From: Onchidella celtica
Lineage: Eukaryota > Mollusca > Gastropoda > Systellommatophora > Onchidiidae
Direction: 5' to 3'
Length of the DNA stretch: 64,000 bases
Assembly (NCBI GenBank): GCA_963931925.1
Contig: OZ007567.1
Location: 81,291,186 to 81,355,185 of the forward strand
The notes under the pieces were generated by a model that was not told where the DNA came from, made no database searches, and saw only the letters and a program-made list of their open reading frames with translations. Position numbers and translations under genes: made by a program. Position 1 is the first letter of the stretch; each line of letters begins with the position of its first letter. This document shows positions 26,410 through 39,950 of the stretch, one piece after another.

Positions 26410-27442
26410 CATTTATAATATGATTTCCTTTAAAAAGATATGGTTTTCGAACATCACAAACCGTCTTCTGCACAGGTATTTACAACTTCCTGATTATTTG
26501 GACAAAGAATATGCAGTGGCAGGGAGGGAGACGAGTGCTAAACAACAACATCAAAATCAAGTGTTGCAGTGTCTGTCCTTGGTAAGAAAATAAGATTATA
26601 TTACTCAGAATGAATTTTAATAAAGCCATATCGATTGTGTTTTGCTGATGTTTCTGGTGCCATTGATTGAAAGTCTGAGTGAAGTCTCAGTTTCAATATT
26701 CACAATATAGCTCAGCACCTACCACCAGCCCCCCTTCCCCCCGTTAAAAATGAGATTCTGGTGAACAGTGACTTTGGCATTGTCAAGGACTTTCCAAGCC
26801 AATATGTGGTCTATCTGAACCCTATTTATTGATCCCAATTATGATTATTTGATACGTCTGTGAATTTTGTAATCGATTCAAACTAGATCCAAATCTACTT
26901 CCTCAATGTCTTATAAACTAATGTCAGCTCATTTAGTCCTCTAGCGCCTGTTTGCATGCAGGAGACAAGTAAACGGAGAGGCGCTGCTTCCCGCCAAGAC
27001 AGATGTTCTTTTGGATTTCGATGAAGACTGGATGTGAGAGGTCCCGGCACCCTATCTGGCTTTGTGGGGTGGCGCCGCCCTCACATGCTCGCGTGAGGCG
27101 GCACAATGGACAAATCCTAGGAGCTGTTTGACAAATTAAAGACTTGGGGAAACCACGGTGGCATATGAAAAATCTGAAATATTTCAATAAGGAAGGGCTA
27201 TTAAAGATGGTTGAGAACTAACTTCCATCAGTTAATTGAGTTGTTTTGGCATCATAATGGCTTTTGTGAACGCAATCTAAACCATGGTGTGAAGGAAGAA
27301 AGTATAAGGAGAGCGATCGTTGTTGAAGCGTAAAAGCGCTTGGGGCTCATTTGGCTACAATGGTGGCAAATGCTTTGTGACCAGCAGTTGTGAATTAAAA
27401 AAAACAGGATAAATTAAATCTGTTAACGTTCTTTTAGCCTTG
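26410..27442. other. intergenic sequence, no gene recognised
   Basis: An 84-codon minus-strand frame (27187-26933) is locally GC-richer than its surroundings but has no recognised domain. Confidence 0.45.
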
Positions 27443-27866
<424 letters not shown>

Positions 27867-30800
27867 GCTGGTGGCCTGTCTGTTTTCATAATTATGTATT
27901 CTAAAGGAAAATGTTTTCATTTTATATTCAAGCACCCTCGCCACACTGGAATCCGAGGCACAGAATACCCAGACGAATTAATTCGTCATATTCCGTCCGT
28001 CGACTTGCGCCCGTATCATCGATGTCAACAATGCAACAATTCACACACACCCCTTCATAATTGAACGAAAAAGAGTAGTATTTACCATATTTTATAAGCG
28101 CGCAATTTGTGTACATGTAGTGGGAGAAGGAATAGTTTGTCTCCTTATTCGGTGTCTCTCCTGGAATTAAAGAAGACAGAGAGTAAAGTAATAAAAATCG
28201 TGCTCAGTGTCAGTTTGCTGAAAATAATTGCATGCAAAAGCTAAGAAAACCACTATAGACTAGTGTGGGTTATTTTTCCATGTTCAATGGAAATGCACAA
28301 TAGATTTTTTTTTCTACACGAAATAACAGACAGGTGGGATGATAGACCATAACTGTAATGTTGAAGTAGAAGATGTACTGTAGAGAGTGTGAAACTGGTG
28401 AAAGTAAATGAAAGAAGTTATATTTGGGGTATATAGAAAATATTATCTTACCTTTTTTTTCTTTTCACCAACATCAGGCGCAAAGATATCATTGTCGAAC
28501 TAGAGTTTTTGTTTTCGCTTTGTTTTCATCATGCTGTAGCCTAACCAAGCAAAGACTCTGGGGCAACTGACAAATTAACAATATCATAGTCACAATAAAA
28601 ATGACACTCCCTTTGTACAACAGAAACAATAACAATAGCAACATTAACAACTAGTAATAATGGAAAAATAATAGCATAATTTAATCCAGTAAAGTGTTAT
28701 GAAATTACAAGACAAAGACGCTAAATGGGTCAGTAAAATTAGCTAGATAGTCCCATTATCTGTTCTTCTTTCACAACTTTGTTCACGATCTCAGCCTTGA
28801 CTACACATTCTACTACTCACTGTAAAATTTCTTATAGTTTTATCCGATCTGGACGTTGAAAAAACTCAAAGCTAGAAAAGATTCAGGGGTTATATTTTAT
28901 CAAAGTTCCACATTCCATTTCTTCAGGTGTCTGCATATAAATTTAGCTTTGTGAAAAAGGTGAAGAAGAAAGTATGTATTGCTATATAATACAGTGAGAA
29001 TCTTAGTCTGAATGTTCAGCTTTTCTCGGGAGAATGAAATTGCGATTCACAGCGTCAAGTCTTAATATAATAACTATCCCTCACTTATTCAGTGACATGT
29101 ACTTGTTGGCTGGAAATGTGTCTTAAAATTAGTGATGAGCTATCGCGTCATGAATTTTGGTAATAATACAGGTTTTAAGAATTCAGTCAAGCTTTGGTGC
29201 AAGACTGTTTAACGGGACCACTAGGAGGTGACATATAATTTAAGAACAACGAGGAAGTGCTATAAGTATGTCTGGGGGGCTTTTCGCTTGTTTGTTTCCT
29301 GTTGTTGTTTTTTTCTAAAGTCTTTTATATTTTATGTTTCTACTGATTTCTAAATATCTGTACACTGAAAAATTGATAAATATCAGTTCGACATATCACC
29401 TGTAGGATATGATAAAGGCAGCTTTCAAACAGAATTTTAAGCAAGCGATTCTTAAAAGTTTGACTAATGACACCAACATATCTATCTGAGTGAGAAGTTG
29501 AGCTCATGCTGAGGTTTCAAGACTCTGACTTGAGTATCAGCGCGTGCAAGTCTAAACAAACCGACAGCTGTAAAGGTGAAAGCCGTTGTCGACCCATCAA
29601 GTCAAGAGTGCTGTAGTACCGTGTTAATACAAGTAGTATTTATCCGGTGTACCTTGAACAATGTGCTACTGTATCACCCCACAGGTAAAATTTCCACGAA
29701 AAACAAAATGACCAAGAGAATAAATAATAATATCGTCCTTTGTTAAATTTTCAGCATTAAGCGAGGGGCTTTTTTCCCTCTTTTCCTGTGGTAAAACAGA
29801 AACCACAACAAGCACAGTGCACAAGTTTAAACTGCCATTTATTCATTTTAATTATTAACCCATATCAGATCCCTGGTGTCTTCTCTGTTTCTCGGTTTCT
29901 TCTGAAATTCAAAAGTGTATTAAAAATAGTTTTTTATTGTGTTTTTTCCCAGAAATTCCAAAAACAAAGTTCAGAGGACACATTTATCTTTAAAAAAAAA
30001 AAAATACTTATTTACAATGACAATTTCAAATTCATGGGCAGTTATAAGCTTTAATGTTTAAAGCGTTCATTAATTCCCATACGCTCAATAGTTTGTTTGT
30101 GTGTTTGATTGTTGAAGAAACCAATAATTTTATTTTTAGTAACAATTTCAGACAGCACAGTTAATTCCCATAAAGCTTCATTCTTACTTTACTGGAACTC
30201 CTATATTCATGTCCTTTCCACTGTTTCAAGCATTCACGGATTTTAATGTATCTTCTCACTTACCAGTTCCAGTGGACAGGATTAACGGGGAAAAAACGTA
30301 ACACCCATCCTAACTTTAGATTATATGATTTCTGTGTCAATCTGATGTTCAACGGCTACGACTGAGGGGAGGAAGAAACGATAGTGTGAGTAAGGCAAAA
30401 ACTGCTTTTTGAACCCAGCTATTTTGAAAGAACAAAAAGAAGAAAAGGCTAGCCTCTTACTTGAAACACTTTTACCAAGAAAAAATCCATTCTGTCTCTC
30501 ATGATCCTCTATCTGTGTGGGGAATTAAATTACCTGTGTATTTCCAAAGAGAAACCGTGTAGCTAAGACATTACCACGAGTGGTCTTCATGCTCGCTTCC
30601 CGATTGTTGACATTCGACCCTGTCATGCCTACTAAACACCCAAGCGATTATTTACTGATACTTTGGTGGCTAACTGCCATTTGAGCATCCATGTCGGCCG
30701 CTCCTGAAATGCTTCGCCTGCAAAACAAATACAGGGCTTCCGTCAATTACAGGCCCATTGCCTGTAAGTGTTGATGTTTGGTGAATCTAATGGAGGAATA

Positions 30801-31677
30801 ACTTCTTCCCTCATACAGGCGATGACAGAAATGTTGGTGAACAGAAATTAAAAGTGAGTTTAGGAGAGAGTATCTTCTAAAAGAATGTACGGTCACAAGA
30901 GCGGGTATGAGACCGTGCTTTCTTCGGAAAGAAGTATTAGTATGATTGTGTTTTGCTCGTGTGAAAATATGAGCTGGGGTCGCGTTTTCAGACAGTGTGT
31001 GTTCGCGAGTATGCCTGCGCGGTTCCGTTTTCTTATACTATCCACTATCCTCTCCCCATACACGCAAGGTGTGTGTATCTATTTGTTTATGTGAATCACC
31101 AAATATATATCTTGTTTTTACGGAAATGTTCAAATCTGTCAAAATCTGATGTTTTATCATACTGCAATGGAGCTGGAGGGTGACCATGTGAGCAGCTAAA
31201 ACTTCGTGACTACTCGACCAAACGCTACGAAGCTTTGTAAACCGCTTCAATTTTTGGCGATAAACTTCATGGACACATCCACTTGGAGCAAAAGTGCAAT
31301 CTTTAATGGATTCATTCACGGTATTTTTTTATTTTTTTTTTTAACTACTGACTGAGCCACAAAAGACTGACGCATTTTCATTGAGTGGAATAGAAAAGTG
31401 TGATCAGAAATTTTGTTCTACGCCTCTCTCACAGGATGCTTTTGAACAAGTTGACTCGTCTTCACAAAACGGGCACACTGACGTATATGCAGCGGAGTCT
31501 TGAGCTCCGTCGCTGCTGAGTCTCCACTGGAATGTGGTCACACTAAATAGCATATATTTGGCACGTGACGAGCGAAGCTCCTCCTAAACTATTTACACTG
31601 GAAATATTATAGATGGGCCCATGTTTATTTGATAACCTTTTACAGTGAGATATGCGCAGAGGATCCAGATTTTTCAG
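27867..31677. other. long intergenic stretch, no gene recognised
   Basis: AT-rich; open frames under 100 codons without known motifs. A small 8-bp-arm hairpin (TTACAGGC/GCCTGTAA) occurs near 30750. Confidence 0.55.
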
Positions 31678-32050
31678 CCTGGTGTAACTTTCGAGATACG
31701 GGCTGTATTATAGCAGTAACATAATAATACATCTAACAAGTTACGGTGCGTATCCTGGAATCATCAGAGTTGAACTATGATATGCTTTTGAATAGATATA
31801 GAGACAGTCTTAGGCCTAGCGTAACTTTCGGGATACCGGCTGTGGTATAGCAGTAACATAATAATACATCTAACAAGTTAGGGTGCGTATCCTGGGATAT
31901 CCATTTGAATAGATATGAGGCAGAGTCTTAGGCCTAGCGTAACTTTCGGGATACCGGCTGTCGTATAGCAGAAATAATAAAGATAACAGATTACGGTGCG
32001 TGTCTGGAATCGTCAAACAATAATATCCCCATGAATGGAGATGATAAACT
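31678..32050. repeat. three diverged tandem copies of a ~120-134-bp unit
   Basis: Copies start near 31678, 31812 and 31930. Each has the same order of blocks: GTAACTTTCG, GATACCGGCTGT, TATAGCAG, a CTAACA-type block, GGTGCGTATCCTGG and a GAATAGATAT-type end. Copies 1 and 2 share a long perfect core (TAGCAGTAACATAATAATAC and onward). Copy 3 has small deletions. Confidence 0.8.
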
Positions 32051-32842
32051 TAATGCTATTAGTCTTTCTTGAAACTCGTGTAGATTTCTGTTTCATTCAT
32101 TTCATTAATATTGTACAATTTGTACTCTTGATTGGACTACTTCATCACAAAACTTACTGAACTGAAAAACCGAACGGCTGGAACTAATTCTTGCTGTGCT
32201 GCAGGTCACGTTAATGATAAAATTCACGATGTTCTTGCGTGATTAAAGTACATAAATTTACAAAATTAACTCTCAATAAATTGGTCTCAAGAACTCTTGA
32301 CTTCCGCAACTTTGCACTCGGCTATTGTGAGACATTTGCTGGGCGCGATTTTGAGTCACGCAGGGCAAACTGGAAAAGACTCCACTTCTTGAAGTCATCA
32401 ATGCGTGACACCTGTAAGTACTCACGGCGGATACATTACACGTGCATGCACCCTACGCTCGAGATCGCCCTTCACCTTCTACACCCACTTGTAGCCTGTC
32501 AAATGCTTTTTAACTCGACTCGTTCGGGCAGTCCAGATGTGCTCTGTTAACAGTCGTTAGTCCTAAGATCCCTGTTCTCTCTGGGCTCGTGTTCTGGTCT
32601 TCTAACGTACAATGAAAGGGAATAATTCCAGGGAAATACGAACTTTGTTATACCTGATACTGTGATACCGAGCTACACGTTTCTGTAATTCAGGAAGACG
32701 CGAGGAGCGTGACCAGAAATGTAGAATAGAATAGAGTATAAAAGAATAGACAAGAACAGAACAGAATGGAACACACATTACTGACTTCGAATGGAATTTG
32801 CTTCTGACGTGCACAAATAAAAATATATGTCTGTCACGTTTA
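32051..32842. other. intergenic sequence, no gene recognised
   Basis: A 103-codon plus-strand frame at 32239-32550 has no recognisable content. Confidence 0.5.
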
Positions 32843-32993
32843 GGGACCGCGCGCACTATCCCGTTTCACCTGCTGCACGGCGTGCAAACGCAGATTTTTG
32901 CTTGCTTGGCAAAGAGTTTACCGTGCTGCACACCCCGCGAAAAATTGCTTGCATTGAACGGGTGGTTAATTTTAACATAGTGCGCGCCGGGCC
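32843..32993. mobile_element. PIF/Harbinger-type MITE
   Basis: A 151-bp element whose left end is GGGACCGCGCGCACTAT and whose right end, on the minus strand, is GGCCCGGCGCGCACTAT (14 of 17 matching). It is flanked on both sides by TTA (32840-32842 and 32994-32996), the target-site duplication typical of PIF/Harbinger. GC-rich ends and the short length fit a MITE. No transposase. Confidence 0.75.
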
Positions 32994-32996
32994 TTA

Positions 32997-34244
32997 GTGA
33001 TTCGAAGATACTTCAGAGCAAATGATGATGCAGTAATTAAAAAAAATGAATTTATTTACACTGATGATAGAACGAAAATATGTCCTTTTTGGAAAGGTTG
33101 ACATTGCAGTGCAAGGAGAAATGAAGAGATCCTGAATTGCCTGAAAATGTCTTTCAATAACGGTATGTCGGAAATCACATATGATTTTTGTAAAACCTGT
33201 TAATTTTTTTTTGTTTTTTTTTTTTGCCTTAATGCTTGCAAATCTGACGTTTTTCCGTGTACTTTGCAAATTTCGCAATTTTCTTTTTTTTGAAATTTCG
33301 TCGGGTGAACAAAAGGAAAGTGCAGTTCGCATTGATAAAAGGCCTATAACATGTCGATGAGTTCAGTAGAAGAGTATGACCTGGAAGATGTTATGAGGAG
33401 GGTTGGAAGCGGCGGGTTTTTTAATACATTAGGGTAATTCGTGAATCTGGTTGCAATCATGTAACATTCAGTAGAATAATCAAACCACGGCCGATCCGTT
33501 GTGTTCACACACACACAAAAAAAAGGGGGGGGGGGGGATTGAGGCGTCTGTTCATAATGTTCTAGTCAATTAGTCTGGGTTTGTTTGTTTTTTTTTGGAT
33601 CATTTTCAATATAAGTTTTGTACGGAGAGCCAGATAGTACTATTAGAAGAGTGTAACAAAATGAAGGTTTTATAACAGCGGTAATTATTCCAAATAGTTA
33701 CTATAGATCCATTAGTTACTGTAGCACTGTAGTCATGCCCAAGTCGAATATTATAAGTACTTGCAAAACGAAGAACTCTTGCAAAGGCCCAAGTCATAAG
33801 GATAATGCATGCAGACTGCACGTTGATAAAATTTTGCTGTTTATATATTTGCACAATATCCACCGCAGCACCTGATATAAATGCATAGCCATGATTCCAC
33901 AGAAGCTTACAGATTACCACCTAAACGGAGAAAGAAATCGTCGAAAAGTGACGTGACAGGTTCAAGAGGGAAAGCCGAACAGACAGTGGAAGTAAAAAAG
34001 AACGAGGAAGAAAAGAAACCACTCTCTGCCCTCACAATGGTGTTAGATGCATCCCCCCTGTGTTGACCTTTTCACGAAAACAAGGAAAGGTCCTCTCTAT
34101 AAACATAATGGATAGATTCCGTTACATACATCGTTAATGTGGCGACGGGAGGCGAGTGCTTGTGAATTTTGGCACTTTAGACCGTTTCCATTTTCATCTA
34201 CTTTTCTAAGCTGCTGATCAGGTTTCCTTATGGTCGGTTAGTAA
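32997..34244. other. intergenic sequence, no gene recognised
   Basis: Has an A/G tract at about 33516-33538. Open frames are short and unrecognised. Confidence 0.5.
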
Positions 34245-34314
<70 letters not shown>

Positions 34315-34399
34315 TTCTCTCTCTCTCCTTTCTCTTTCTCCCTCTGTCTGCCTGTCTCTCCAACACTCTCCCTCTCTCTTTTTTCTCTTTCTCTGTCTG

Positions 34400-34477
<78 letters not shown>
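34245..34477. repeat. (CT)n with embedded (CA)n
   Basis: CT array with a 32-bp CA block at 34281-34312, a degenerate CT middle part, then a long pure CT block. Confidence 0.96.
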
Positions 34478-34482
<5 letters not shown>

Positions 34483-37400
34483 TAGAATGATAATTTCCAC
34501 ATTTTGTTTGGCTTTTCTAAGCTGTTGATCAATTTTTACTGAAGCCAGTAATTATTTGCTACAACAACACTGTCCCTCTCTGTGCCATGATTTATACATT
34601 GATAATCTCCTTCGCCATATTTTGCTCGACTTTTCAAAGCTACTACTCAAGCGTTGATGCGGTCAGTTACTAATCATTTTTATGTAAAAAGTGCTCTCTC
34701 TCTCTCCCGTCTATGATAATACATTTCTCCATCACAAGTTCTTAAAAGTCTTATAAAATGGCCCGAACTGTCTCTGTTCTTATATAATCAGTGATCAAAC
34801 AATGCAAATTTCAAGATACTTGAGCACATAATTATATGTTTAGAAATACCTCATCGACCACAGGCCAGTGATTGTCTTCACAGATAACTAATTATTCAGC
34901 TGTCATTTCAATGTGTAGGTCAACTGTTGATTTTGTTAGTGTTGGCGTGGTTGTTGTTGTAAATGGTTCTGCTCATTTAACTGACTCACTCCTTGTGTTT
35001 TCTTAAGATGGCCACAGCTCTCACAACACCCATTCTGAACGTCAAGGAACATTTTGTATGTGTGTGTGTAATTTTCAAGCACTGCGTGAACTCTGTGCTT
35101 TTCACGTGAACCGCTGAGAGCGGCTTATAGGAGTGAATCAGTTAATTTATTAACCGTATGGTTCTATGTATTTACTGCTGAGGTTATATTCCCATTGGCA
35201 TTTCCTTCATGCTTGTTTTGTCTTAGCTGTGGACGGGACAGCTGATCTCATGTACCGGGTAATCTATCGTACAACTATTGACAAAACAAAATAGCAAACC
35301 ATTCTGGCAAAAACAGTATTAATAATACTGAAAATAGTAAATGATAAACTATAGTAAATAAGTAATTAAAATTTAGCAAAAAAGTCGAAGGTCTTTGCAT
35401 ACCGAAAGCTAGTGTTGTTGACGTTCCTCTTCATTCCTAACTTCACTGAAACTTTTCTTTATTGTTTCGAGCGCTGGGCTTCGTAACATACACACCTTTT
35501 ACTTCATGCTGTATTTTAACTTTGTTTTAAGCCTTATTCCAACCTCACAGATTTTCTGTGATATTTCGAAATATTTTGTCAGCAAATATTTATGCTGACG
35601 TAAAGCCTCAGTAAGTACAGCGAAAATTAAAGTCGGCCAAACTGGACGGCAGAACGATTATCTCCTTGGGTCTGTTGAAAAAAGACAAGGCAAAAAGAAC
35701 TGGAGAGCAATAATCCAGCGAATTAAAGACATCAGAGCAGATAGAGACGGTCGCACGCCGTGCCCCCTTATCAATAAAGCTATCATTACACATACTATCT
35801 TTTGTCTTCAGTAGCGATTCCCCGGTGGCAGAGCAAACATGAACTGACACGGAGTGCAAGCTTGAAAGGTCTTGGAGCCATTAGGCGCTGTTTCAAAGCA
35901 AGCCGAGAGCATAAGAAGAAGCACATGGCACTAACAGTCCATATGTCCCGCTTATGTCCCTTACTGGTTCAGCTTTTGTCTCCCTTTCTTGTCGGGGAGT
36001 CGATCTTTTCCTACTCGCTTTTATGATCCTAAGCGGCCTCGCCGCCAACTGAACTTAAAACTGAGGGTTGGAAGGAAATGGCTAAAACAATGTACTCGAC
36101 ACGACGCACCAAGAAACAAATCTTTTGCCTTTGTTTGTTTGTTTTTATCAGCCGGCTTTCTTCTTGTACTTTGGTGACCAAAAATATAAGAACGGTCTCA
36201 TCATTTGTGTGTTCGTGTCATTTTTTTGACGTTTCCCATATGTTTGTATATGACAAAACCTCAAAGCCGGAGTTGACTTTTAGAACTATACTTACATAAT
36301 TCACAGTTATGACAAAAATTCACACGTATCCGATTAAACTTTGTAAAGTAAAACATTTTACAGATACCAGTTCAGATAATGCAGGCCGAAACAGCTCTAG
36401 ATTCATATTGCCTATTGCGCAGCTCAAACTGGCACTTTGCAGACTCCTTCTTCTTTGCCATGTAACACAGACATTGTATAGACACCATTTCCGTTTCTCA
36501 ATTCTTTATGCTAGCTTTCTTCATACAGATTCGACATTTTCAGAGGGTACGTTCTAAATTTCTCCTTCCTTGCACCCATACGTTCTTCATCCGTTTTCCC
36601 ACTCTTCCACCTTCTCCCACCTCCACCAGCCCGTCCTCACATTCCACTTTAATTCTCCCTGGAAGAACGGAAGTGCATAGTGATGAACAGAGCCCCCCAA
36701 AAACTGGAGAAAAGTGGAACACGATTTCCTGAATGGCACAAATTATGGAAAATGTATCAACACGCCGCGCGTTAATGCACAGGGTATGCATAAATAGAGT
36801 GGTATTTCTATAGAACCGTCGAGCAGAACAATCACGCCCTAATATCCGTCCCAGCCTGTGAACAATGACTGCAAAATGATATAATGAAGTGCATAAAGAT
36901 GCTGGCAGGTTCCTTGTTGTATCAGCTGGTGTGAGGTGACTAGAGAAAGCTGAGCTCCCTTCTCGGGTCGTACTGGGCTCGTTTGCGAGTATTTCACGGA
37001 GAGAAGATAAATGTTAAACTTGTCAAAAATCGACCTCGGGTCAAAAACCCTTGGCTCCACGAGGGGCCTCGCTAAGCGTTTCCTTAACACTCCCAACTGC
37101 TATCTATTTGTGACCATCACTTGCTGGCAAGGCCGTAGCGAGGGGAACTTCTGTTTTTGCTCAACAGGAAAGCAAATCCCCGAGATCAAGAGATTATAGG
37201 AATCTGACAATATCTTTCTCCATCCTATAGACACTAATAATATCTTCAAACGTTTGTCTAGAATCATGAGCTAGGCATTTTGAACTTATCTATACAATGT
37301 ATCCATCGTTCCCTGTCTTCAGAGTCTACGGCCCTGCGTGTTAAACATATACATTTCTGAGGCACAGCAGAATGCCTTCCAACAACAAACAAAAAAATAT

Positions 37401-39293
37401 GCCCCAATGAATCCCATGACTTTGCACCGTAATATCCACACTGGACCATTTGCGATCATTGTTCGACAGAGTCTGTTCAAGATTATCACTTACTCATGAA
37501 GATTATATTTAATCCTTGCAATGATACTGTCTTGAGGATAATCGGTTCTCCCTGTACACAACTGTGACTCAACGTTTTAACAGTGCAATATGACGACATC
37601 ATGTTCTGAATTACTGGCGTCAAAATACCGAGGTTTTGGGGTAAATAATTTTCATTCCTGACTGCAGAATCGTGACATTTCATAAGCTGAAAAAATGTGT
37701 TACATATCTGGCGTGTAATGATGATTCAGGGCATGCATTTCGAAACATATTTCCTATATATGGAAAGAGATTTCGTTCCGGTACAAGAATCAAAATAGTA
37801 AATGATCAAGGATTAATGACTGGATTATTTTGTTGATGCTGACTCAGTCGCTTACATATCTTTGTTTGTTTTGATACATTTTTTTTCTTTTAGTTCTCTA
37901 ATTTGTAGTGTTTCGTTAATTTTTCAAAATAAAGTCTTGTTTTTCCAGCACCAAATGTGATAAGTGGCCTGGAGTACAGCACATCAAAATATAAAGCTAT
38001 TTGATATGAGCCGTTTACGTATATCACCTTACAGCTGACATTAAACTATTTCAGTCCGACGACATTCATTAAAAACACAGGAAAGTTGGGTTCGAACGTT
38101 CCAAATCACGGTAGAGGGGAGTCCGTTCTTTTTGTGTATATTTAAAATCATTTAGCTTATTATGACGTAGACCTCAAGACTGAGGCAAGATCGGCTGGAA
38201 GTGACGAAAATGTTCACAGCTCCGTCGAGGGAAAAAGGCCAGGGTGAAATTTTTAATGGATAATTTAGTTTTTCAGATAATCTTTCTTCTCCACTCTTGC
38301 ATTTAAGTGACACTTATTAGTGATGCCAATCGAAGCATATGTCTTTATTTCCCAAAGCATGCCAGAACTAAACAAGAAAAAGAGCAGAGTATTCGGGGTC
38401 ACTTGTGAGTGCACAATATTGTATTGTCTACCTATTAAGAAATGATGAAGTTCAATAACGCTTATACTACATAAAAACCAATTATTTGTATATGTATTGC
38501 TTACATCAAAAAAAATTTAATCATTATTTTATTATTATTATTAAATAGGTAAATATTAAAAGGTAAAATAATAATTATTATCAAATCATTATTATTGTTA
38601 CTATTTTCCCTTTACGCTTTTCACCAAATCTCTGTCCACGGTGTTACTGTGCTTGACAAAGCCTTTTTTTTTTCAACGATAGCCTGTTCGTGAATTCGAC
38701 ATAAGAAAGCGAATCAGCTGTTTTATAATCTTTACTCTTTCACCTATCAGAGCAACATTTTCCACGCCTTTTAGCTATTTCAAACAAATTGCGTCTGAAA
38801 TTAATGCACGAGGCTTCTTTTCCCCGATGATTTCAGCTTTAAGCTAGGAGATGGCCCGAATGCCGAGAGGTGAGCTGACTGGCTGGCAGAGAGCAATGCC
38901 AGATTCTCACACTCTCAAGTGCTCAGTGGCTGGTGTATACACGTAGGAACGCGTGTGGCGGTGGCCTGGCCATGCCACTGACAATTGCGACATGAAGTTG
39001 CTTTTTCTAGTCATGATTTGCAAGCCACACACAGAGTTCCATGCCGTCTGTTTTTTTCTTTCTTTCTATTTTTTGAAAACTTTTTTAAACCTAATTTTGA
39101 GCTCAAATTGTGTTTATCACGGGTGATTTACTAACACTTTAAAACAAGTGTATTGACATTCGTTGAGCTGATAAGCGGACGCCAATTAAAGAAGAGCAAC
39201 AACCTTAAAGCTGGTTGATTTAATCTCTAATACCATAAAAATAGATTGAGGTACTTTTATTTTTACTGAAACTTTTTGCTCATTGGCTTACAC
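34478..39293. other. long intergenic stretch, no gene recognised
   Basis: No gene, large repeat or transposon end recognised. Many short overlapping frames, none with a known motif. Confidence 0.55.
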
Positions 39294-39950
39294 ACTCCTC
39301 CCATTTTTAGCATTCTTCCCATTCACTGCATGGCCATAAATCAGTACAACGTCATGATTGGTCGGTCTTCCTCCCATTTTTAGCATTCTTCCCATTCACT
39401 GCATGCCCATAAATCAGTACAACGTCATGATTGGTCGGTCTTCCTCCCATTTTTAGCATTCTTCCCATTCACTGCATGGCCATAAATCAGTACAACGTCA
39501 TGATTGGACGGTCTTCCTCCCATTTTTAGCATTCTTCCCATTCACTGCATGGCCATAAATCAGTACAACGTCATGATTGGTCGGTCTTCCTCCCATTTTT
39601 AGCATTCTTCCCATTCACTGCATGCCCATAAATCAGTACAACGTCATGATTGGTCGGTCTTCCTCCCATTTTTAGCATTCTTCCCATTCACTGCATGGCC
39701 ATAAATCAGTACAACGTCATGATTGGACGGTCTTCCTCCCATTTTTAGCATTCTTCCCATTCACTGCATGGCCATAAATCAGTACAACGTCATGATTGGT
39801 CGGTCTTCCTCCCATTTTTAGCATTCTTCCCATTCACTGCATGCCCATAAATCAGTACAACGTCATGATTGGTCGGTCTTCCTCCCATTTTTAGCATTCT
39901 TCCCATTCACTGCATGCCCATAAATCAGTACAACGTCATGATTGGTCGGT
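39294..39950. repeat. 73-bp satellite, nine copies, with a 3-unit higher-order pattern
   Basis: Nine head-to-tail 73-bp units (9 x 73 = 657). Units differ at two diagnostic sites: GCATGGCC or GCATGCCC, and TTGGTCGGT or TTGGACGGT. Scoring these gives three unit types in the order A B C A B C A B B, so the array was amplified as a 219-bp trimer. The unit contains ACGTCATGATTGG, with a CRE-like TGACGT (minus strand) overlapping a CCAAT-like ATTGG. No reading frame. Confidence 0.97.

Noticed and set aside
30748..30768. Small hairpin TTACAGGC/GCCTGTAA
   Set aside because: Eight-base arms occur by chance too often; no other feature around it.
39294..39950. Regular repeats of 73 bp considered as a CRISPR array
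   Set aside because: The whole 73-bp unit repeats with no unique spacers, and the genome is eukaryotic; it is a satellite.
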